NCBI GenBank assembly: GCA_021234155.1
Contig: JAJEKV010000064.1
Span: 5,208,001 to 5,272,000, forward strand
DNA from: Isoetes taiwanensis
Lineage: Eukaryota > Streptophyta > Lycopodiopsida > Isoetales > Isoetaceae
Length of the DNA: 64,000 nucleotides
Reading direction: 5' to 3'
The first letter of the stretch is position 1, and each line of letters begins with the position of its first letter. Under the pieces are notes generated by a model that saw nothing but the letters and a program-made list of their open reading frames with translations, ran no database searches and had not been told where the DNA came from. Position numbers and translations under genes: made by a program. Positions 57,238 through 64,000 of the stretch are shown here, piece by piece.

Positions 57238-57653
57238 TTCCTTGAGAAGAAATAACAGGATTTGCCAATTCATTTCTAAACCATTATTATTGGACCTTGA
57301 GGTCTTTATTTTGTGATGTAACAAAAACGTATTGTCTGATGGGACATATTAATATTGTGCAATTGTTGCTTTTGGGTGTAATGTATTTTTTTGGTAAGTG
57401 TTTGCACGACATATCCGGCGTCAAATGCACTTCTATTTCAGCCAGAGCTGCTTGTTACAGAGGAACTGGCTGGATAGCGATGGCCGAGAGATTGGATGTG
57501 CCCACATGTATCTAGCTGGCAGGTCCACAAAAGGTTTGCAAGGAAATGTTTCTATGTATCTAGCTGGCAGGTCCACAAAAGGTTTGCAAGGAAATGTTTC
57601 TGAGGTGACTGGCCTACTAAGGTGGCTCAGGATAGTCTTACCCTGGTTTCGGG
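57238..57653. other. Kinase 3' flank with a 48-bp tandem duplication
   Basis: Two perfect copies of a 48-bp unit starting ATGTATCTAGCTGGCAGGTC at 57506-57553 and 57554-57601. Otherwise no gene. The duplication keeps frame but the ORFs across it have no recognisable domain. Confidence 0.8.
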
Positions 57654-58265
57654 AATCCCGGAGGTAAAAAAATCGTCCTCCGGTATCACCGCCAGGGCTC
57701 GACGGAATCCGTTTCAGGACCCCCCGTTTCACCGTACTGACACACGTGAGGGGTCCTGCATAAATCTGGGCCGTCCGCCCACGCGACACATCCGGGCCGT
57801 CCGTGGTGTTCCCCGCCTCCGGTATCACCAACGCCTGATCCCGCCCTCCGGGATCACCGACGCCTGATCCCGCCCTCCGGGATCCCCATGCCCTGGCCGA
57901 TAACCGCGCCCCGATATCAGCCCTGGGTGTGATCCCCTCCTCCGGGATCGCCATCGCGTGGCCGATATCGGCCACCCGATATACGCCACCTGATCCCGGC
58001 CTCCGGGATCACCACCATGGCCGACGTCGGCCGACATCGGGGACCCGTGGAAATCCCGGCCTCCGGGATCACCGACACCGCCGGTCGTGATTCCTCCCTC
58101 CGGGATCACCCACCCAAGGCCGATATCGGCGGACCGATATCGGCCGCGTTATCCCCGCCTCCGGGATCACCACCGTGGGGCCGATATCGGCGATCCGATA
58201 TCCGCCTCGTTATCCCCGCCTCCGGGATCACCACCTCCGGTCGTGATTCCTTCCTCCGGGATCCC
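57654..58265. repeat. GC-rich array of CCTCCGGGATCACC and GGCCGATATCGGCC palindromes
   Basis: About ten copies of CTCCGGGATCACC (or close variants) spaced roughly 40-65 bp apart, interleaved with dyads such as GGCCGATATCGGCC and GGCCGACGTCGGCC. GC content is far above the rest of the window. The same CCTCCGGGATCACC core makes up the hairpin arms of the array at 61.45-62.7 kb, so both belong to one element or satellite family. ORFs across it are repeat products. Confidence 0.85.
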
Positions 58266-58610
58266 CACGTACGATTTGCATGAAAATCGACGGTGGCCAG
58301 CGGGCGTGGAATGATCGTGCGGCCAGTTTTGAACATGTCAGCCCATGCACGGACCAACCATCCCGATCTGGACACCTGGGACGTCAGAAACCACCCTCCG
58401 GGATCCCACATTTGTCTTCCAGAATTTCTCTGCGCTGCTGCATATGCACAGACGGATGTTCGAAGCGGCCCCTTGCAGCTATGGACGTTTGGGGGCTGGA
58501 GGAGAAGATAGCACAGGTATTTATCTGCTTTAGATTATTTTTAGGAGGTAAGAAACGTATATCTGAGCTCCCTTTCTCGCCATTCCCAAACAAGCGTCTT
58601 TGAAATACAT
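58266..58610. other. Leader region before the MULE transposase
   Basis: Contains one further CCTCCGGGATCCC at about 58395 and a possible small exon at 58456-58520 (MDVWGLEEKIAQ followed by a GTATTT donor). No domain is identifiable. Confidence 0.3.
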
Positions 58611-61315
58611 GTGGAGTCACCCCTAATGGCATTTTCGACCACAAAGAACATACACCGGTTTCGAAAGAGCACCAAGTTCCTTCGCATGCGGGGAGGTGGA
58701 GAAATGCTTGTGTGGACCTGCTACCTCCCAACAAACCGGGTTGAAGACTTCATTCTTGGAGAGCAAAGAAATTGTGTGGCACCGTGCGGCTTCTACTTAA
58801 GGAGTTCCAATCCCGAGAGGGTGCTAAAGAGGCCAACCGAGATTCTTATTTGACTATGAAAAGGTATGTATTTAAAAAACCCTATCCTCTAGTTTACTGT
58901 TGTTGTTGTTGTTTCTGTAGTAGAAAACATTGTAGCACAAGTATATTTAATTCTTAGATGTACATGCACTACTTTCATGCACTAATTTTGAACACTCAAA
59001 ATAGGTACTGGTGCACATATGGTCCCCAGGACAAGACTTTGAACACTCACGTGGTTGCTGATGGACCACGCCAACCCACACACGCAGAAAAGAGTTAAGA
59101 GGGGTGAGAGTGTGCGTAGGGGCTGCCAATGCCATTTTACCATTAGGCAACTCTACCTTCTCCCAGAATGCTCTCAAGTTACTTATTATGGGTTTGAGCA
59201 TAGAAATCTCCAAGGTGAGCCTTGCCATGGTAAATTTGTTGACGTAGAGAAAGGTATCAGATTCAAGCTAGCACCGTGGATCTCACAGGAATTGAGGGAA
59301 TGGGTTAGAGAAAAGCTCGTGCATTGGCACACCCCACGAAGTGTTATGAACATGCACGAGGAGAGGTGGAGATTTAAAGTAGATGTGCATGGCAAGGATA
59401 GTTTGTGTAGGGATGACATGCTGAAGATCCGGGATGTTTACAACATTGAGAAGAGTATTGCTAGAAACACTTGGAAGCTACATGAAGACCTTCCCACTAG
59501 CATCAACATGTGGGTGCAACAACATCTAGATTCCGTGTTCTTGTATGAACATGGTGACACGTTCCAATTGGGAGTGATGACTCCAATCCAAAGAGAGGCA
59601 ATGCTGAAGTTTGGAAAGAATAGGGCCATTTGCATGGATGCAACCTTCAAAACTAATGACAAGAGGTACACTCTAAGACTAATGACATCTATTGGTTTAA
59701 AATTCAAGATGCAATGACAGCTATTGGTTTCAATATGCAGGTACTATCTTTTTACACTCATTGCCTTCGATGACCATTGCAATGGCATGCCATTGGCATA
59801 TGTCATAACCAATTCTCAAAAAAGTAGGGCTATAACTAAGTGGTTGAAAGCACTAAAGGATTCATTATGCCAGATGATCCTGGATTGGCACCCTTCTTGC
59901 ATCATAACCGGCGATCGCGATTTGCTGAAATCAAGGCGGTAAAAATGTAAGTGATGCCTTGCAATTTTCCCCAAGTTATAATTTCTTGCATACTTTCTAA
60001 CACTAACACTTGTAGGTATTCCCAAACGCGTGCACATTGCAAATATGCATTTGGCATGTGAGAAGAGCCCGGATTAAGTGGCTAAGCAAAAATGTAAGGA
60101 GTAAGGTGCATAGAAATGAAATGTTCAAGGAGCTAGGGAATATAATGTACAAGATGGGGTCCTGTAGGGGACAATGAGTATGGTCAGGAGTACAGGGAAG
60201 CTGTTAGGAAAGAGGCTATCAAGAGATTGGAAGAGTTGGTGAGGAAGTATCCTCAATACCCTAAATTGTCGGCCTACATGAGTAAGGAGTGGACTAAGAA
60301 CATCTGTGAATGGGTATTGGCTACAAGAATGTACATGCACTCTAATCAAGAGACCAATGCTGCCATAGAGGCATGGCATGCTGCCCTTAAGTTGCGCCTA
60401 GGCATATGTAAACGTGCACTTCGAGGCAGGAGAATTGATTGGTTGCTCTACATTCTCACTAACAATGTGGAGACACACATGGCTTATATGAGGTAACATT
60501 TACATATCACTATTTACCTTGCAATTGATTGATATATAGCTATGTTCTAGGTCTATGAAGGAACATGGATTTGTAGTGAACACCTCCACGAACAAATAGT
60601 AGAGTCTTGCAATTAGAGGCTTCTGAGAATTGCCGGCGAACAAGTCACAATTACCAACTTCGAGGAGGGCGAGGCTGAAGTGCAAACCGAGCGCACTCTT
60701 GGACAGGGCCCGTACTTTGTTGCTGGAGCACACAAGAATTGGGCATGTTGTGATTGCCCTTGGCGCCCTTGGGGAGCCAAGGGTAATCTATGTAAGCATC
60801 AGGTGAAAGTTATGCAAATGCTTGGCAATTACAGGGATCAAGATCTCTTACAGGTGTTTGGGTTCCCAATATGGGACAATAGGTGGGGCATGGACCACCA
60901 AGCAATCTGGCCGCCGCAAGAGAGTTGTGGAGACCAGGGATCGGAGGTGCTTGAGGTAGTATGCCTAGGGGAAGAGTCTCCCTTGCAAACAAGCAGTCAA
61001 GTGGACTTGAACAAGACTCAAGCCTCCTTGGAGGCGGTAATTGCTAGAGTGATGTCTAGGGCTCAAAAAGATCCTAACATTTTAGTTGCAACTGATTCTC
61101 TCATGAGGCAGCTCGACTTTAGACTTGAGAAGATGGATGACATAGTTGGCACGAGCACTAATATATCAAGTCTACCTGAACTTACCTTGGAGGTGAATTG
61201 TGGTACTAGCTTGTCACGGCTGAAGCCTGTTATAGAACTTGGAAAACGTAAGGTGAAGAAAGCAAGGAAGAGTTGGAAGGAACTTCAGATGGAGGCTTCA
61301 TGCAAGGCACCATGA
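58611..61315 (+). CDS. Mutator-like (MULE) transposase with SWIM zinc finger, multi-exon
   Basis: MULE transposases excise and insert Mutator-type elements. Exons are approximately 58611-58876, 59005-59715, 59742-59954, 60017-60494 and 60552-61315. The N-terminal part (59090-59220) has RRGCQCHFTIRQLY and EPCHGKF, a FAR1/WRKY-GCM1-like zinc module. The MULE core shows CMDATFKTN (first Asp), ITGD (about 59907), FPNACTLQICIWHV (CxxH), and TNAAIEAWHAALK (Glu). The SWIM finger ACCDCPWRPW...NLCKHQ is at about 60745-60800. The C-terminal 150 residues are unassigned. The written frame shifts near 59055, 59915, 60165 and 60600, so it is either a young pseudogene or affected by the base-calling problem seen elsewhere. 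Hairpin arrays flank it on both sides. Confidence 0.75.
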
Positions 61316-61453
61316 TTCCCAAATTTCGGGACCTGAAACATGACTCTCATAATCAGAACATGACTTTTATTTCTCAATCTTTCAAATGTAATGTTTAAAT
61401 GGTCTAAGGTAATGGTAAATGGTAAATGTTATGTAATGGTAAATGTTTCCCCC
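61316..61453. other. 3' flank of the MULE transposase
   Basis: Short AT-rich stretch with repeated GGTAAATG. No feature beyond a likely 3' UTR. Confidence 0.4.
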
Positions 61454-62720
61454 AAGGTACAATGGTTCTAAGGTTATCATTTTAATCCCGTCCGCCTGCT
61501 GGTGATCCCGGAGGATGGGATCACGTGTGGTGATCCCCACCTCCGGGATCACCAAAGCAGCGGATCGGATTATTTTTAATTTTTGCCCCCTAAGGTACAA
61601 TGGTTCTAAGGTTATCATTTTAATCCCGTCCGCCTGCTGGTGATCCCGGAGGATGGGATCACGTGTGGTGATCCCCACCTCCGGGATCACCAGCAGGCGG
61701 ACGGGATTATTTTTTAATTTTTTTTCCCCCTAAGGTACAATGGTTCTAAGGTTATCATTTTAATCCCGTCCCTTTGGTGATCCCGGGAGGATGGGATCAC
61801 GTGTGGTGATCCCCACCTCCCCACCGGATTATTTTTTAATTCCTCCCCTCCCCCAAGGTACAATGGTTCTAAGGTTATCAGTTTTAATCCCGTCCGCTGC
61901 TGGTGATCCCGGAGGATGGGATCACGTGGGTGATCCCCACCTCCTCCTGGATCACCAAAGCAGGACGGATTATTTTTAATTTTTTTTCCCCTAAGGTACA
62001 ATGGTTCTAAGGTTATCATTTTAATCCCGTCCGCCTGCTGGTGATCCCGGAGGATGGGATCACGTGTGGTGATCCCCACCTCCGGGATCACCAGCAGGCG
62101 GACGGGATTATATTTTAATTTTTTCCCCCCCTAAGGTACAATAGTTCTAAGGTTATCATTTTAATCCCGTCCCGCTGGCGGTGATCCCGAGGATGGGATC
62201 ACGTGTCAGGTGATCCCCACCTCCCGGGATCACCAGCAGCGACGGGATTATTTTTTATTTTTTTTTTTCCCCTAAGGTACAATGGTTCTAAGGTTAAAAA
62301 ATAATCCCGTCCTTCTCCCGAGGATGGGATCACGCGTGGTGATCCCCACCTCCCGGATCACCAAAGAAGCGACGGGATTATTTTTAAATTTTTTTCCCCA
62401 AGGTACAATGGTAATTTTAATGGTCCATTTTTCGATTTTATTCCCGTCCAAGCGATCGGTGATCCCGGGGTGGGGATCACCGGTGGTGATCCCCACCTCC
62501 CGATCACCAAAGCGGACGGGATTATTTTTTAATTTTTTTTCCCCCTAAGGTACAATGGTTCTAAGGTTATCATTTTAATCCCGTCCTTTTTGGTGATCCC
62601 GGAGGATGGGATCACGCGGTGGTGATCCCTACCTCCTGGATCACCAAAGAAGCGGACGGGATTATTTTTTAATTTTTTTTTCCCCCTAAGGTACAATGGT
62701 TCTAAGGTGGGGATCACCTT
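61454..62720. repeat. Tandem array of ten ~137-bp units, each a nested hairpin
   Basis: AAGGTACAATGGT recurs at 61454, 61592, 61732, 61855, 61993, 62133, 62272, 62399, 62546 and 62688. Within a full unit, a 28-nt arm (CCCGTCCGCC...CCCGGAGG) pairs with its reverse complement about 30 nt later, and between them GGGATCAC pairs with GTGATCCC. The unit ends with a T-run and CCCCC. Some copies have CACCAAAG where others have CACCAGC, the same CAG-to-AAAG change seen in the Tigger copies, so part of the variation may be technical. The core matches the GC-rich array at 57.65-58.27 kb. Confidence 0.9.
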
Positions 62721-63043
62721 CCAGATCGCGGACGGACTTATTTTTATTTTTTCTTGCCATTGTTTTAATATTTGGCACCCTGGGGATCCCGGAGGTGTTC
62801 AAACTTCGATCCCAGAGGGTATTCAAGTTTGGGGATCCCGTGAGGTGTTCAAATTCCCAGACATCTGTTATGAATTGAGGGGATGCAGGTTGACAGTTCA
62901 GGAGTGAACCCGGATAAAAAAAAACAAAAGCTATTTCCCACATCAATTAACCATTCAGAAACTGTCATATTTTACAATCATAGCTAAAAATTTACATGTT
63001 GAACAAGGAACAACCTTTTTTTCTATTATGGACCATTCAAAGA
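62721..63043. other. Spacer between array and protease gene
   Basis: Contains two further GGGATCCCGGAGGTGTTC/GGGATCCCGTGAGGTGTTC units at about 62784 and 62832. No gene. Confidence 0.5.
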
Positions 63044-64000
63044 TCAAACGGGTCCGCGGGCGATCGAATTGGTTGCTACCCTCGGGCAAGTAGAAGGTTG
63101 ATTTTCCCCGCTTTTAGGCAAATCCTTAACTTCTGCAAAGATCACCTTGAAGCTTGACCTCAAATTGTCCATGTCTTCTTTGGCAAACCAGTCCCGGTGG
63201 ATCACCATCTGTACACATGGACAATAGATTATAAATGGACACTAAATAAATTTGCTGATCAAGAAAGACAAAAGAAAAGACATGGACAACTCACATCTGT
63301 CTGCTTCATGTAGATTTCTCTGATGAATTTCTGCACACAACCAATAACATAGATGCCACAATCCTGGTTGTTGTGCTGTTGTGGAGCTTCCATCAAGATT
63401 ACTGGTGCATTATGCAATGCTGATGCCTCGTGCCTCCACCTCTTAAATACATCACTTAAAAACCTGCAATTCAAGGCATTAGAAGATAGGCTAAGAATGA
63501 ATAGTTACCAAATTTTGCATTCACAAAGTGATGAACCCGCGTGTTGGAGCATGGAGGGGATCAAAGGAATCGAAGTGCAATATGCAAGGGCAAGGCTTCT
63601 TCAATTTCTGGCATGCCAAAGGATCAGCCACCAAAATGAACAGGCTCCAGTGGCCACTGCATAGGACAAGCTGCCATCAATTCAAACCAGAACTAAAAAG
63701 GCAATAAAAAATCCACTTCCCAAACCCAATTTACCTGGCATTGACCGGTATGTAGTAGAACTGCATGCATCTTGGATTTTCCACACGGCCTTGCCAAAGG
63801 GGGATCCCGGAATTAGCTTGACGAACTGCTCGTAGGCACCACAGAGGCCTGGTTTTGTGCCATTTAGAAACAGGCCAAAAGCAGCAGGGTGGAGGAAGAC
63901 ATGATGACAGCGTTTTTGGTGAGGAATTGAGTGTGCAAGAACCCTGCCAAAGCTCAACTTAGCATACCATGCAAGAAATAAAAACAAAGACAACACACAT
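63044..64000 (-). CDS. Ulp1-like (C48) cysteine protease, partial at window edge
   Basis: Ulp1-family enzymes remove SUMO-like modifiers; in plants they are also carried by some MULEs. Minus-strand exons: from beyond 64000 to 63735 (ending CMQFYYIPVNA), 63656 to about 63550 (GHWSLFILVADP with the catalytic His, then ILHFDSFDP with the Asp), 63463-63295 (APQQHNNQDCGIYVIGCVQK, with the oxyanion Gln and catalytic Cys), and 63208-63044 (HRDWFAKEDMDNLRSSFKVI, then TGA). His, Asp and Cys are all present in the right order. The exon at 63735-63996 appears to carry a frameshift near 63800. It converges with the MULE transposase across the hairpin array, suggesting one composite element. Confidence 0.75.

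Noticed and set aside
57433-58411. Long Gly/Arg/Asp-rich ORFs on both strands over the GC-rich array
   Set aside because: They follow the palindromic repeat units and exist on both strands; stop codons are simply rare in this composition.
61382-62717. Could the regular palindromic array be a CRISPR-like array?
   Set aside because: Units are tandem and near-identical throughout with no unique spacers, next to plant transposon genes; it is a eukaryotic satellite-type array.

Overview
The window looks like nuclear DNA from a large, repeat-rich land-plant genome. Its genes are plant genes with introns: an ent-kaurenoic-acid-oxidase-type P450 (CYP88A), a THA8-like organellar PPR protein, a plant V-ATPase subunit a, and a G-type lectin receptor kinase. 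These sit far apart in AT-rich sequence dominated by transposable elements. A pogo/Tigger element, a MULE with a SUMO-type protease, Ty3/gypsy debris, hAT, LINE tails and foldback elements are all present. I favour a gymnosperm or fern-like genome over a compact angiosperm, but this is an impression from gene flavour and TE density, not a proof.

Layout. 0-3 kb: a PPR remnant and a CYP88A pseudogene. 3-9 kb: no intact gene; two related foldback elements. 9-10.8 kb: a kinase relic split by a solo-LTR-like insertion. 13.7-27.5 kb: the two halves of one unusual DDE-like transposon gene, lying on opposite strands and bordered by CACC/TGGTG arrays. Between them are a decayed Ty3/gypsy element, a decayed hAT transposase and LINE-like tails. 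30.8-32.5 kb: fragments of VHA-a, a receptor-like cytoplasmic kinase and a LINE 3' end. 35.6-36.3 kb: a minisatellite with heat-shock-element-like pentamers. 37.2-38.2 kb: the one intact ordinary gene, THA8-like, with a GC-rich hairpin element 79 bp upstream of its ATG. 40-45.7 kb: gypsy RT relic, LTR/PBS remnant, a second hairpin element and a 1.14 kb inverted-repeat element. 45.8-57.2 kb: a G-type lectin receptor kinase broken inside its kinase domain by two tandem pogo/Tigger elements. 57.6-64 kb: a probable MULE with FAR1/MULE/SWIM-type transposase, hairpin-rich arrays on both sides, and a convergent Ulp1-like cysteine protease that runs off the window.

Three points stand out. (1) The first Tigger element is inserted at the TA of the tyrosine codon in the kinase 'SDVYSFGV' motif, and a 307-bp kinase segment is repeated between the two element copies with a junction exactly at a TIR and a TA. 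(2) Almost all differences between the two Tigger copies fall on CAG/CTG trinucleotides, the plant CHG methylation context. This looks like methylation-linked base-calling error, so some frameshifts in this window may be technical. (3) One inversion of about 11.8 kb, with breakpoints near 15,456 and 27,220, would join the two halves of the split transposon gene and remove both strand-skew flips in the CACC arrays.

Only THA8-like, the second Tigger transposase, and possibly the Ulp1-like and MULE genes look capable of giving a product. The rest are relics.
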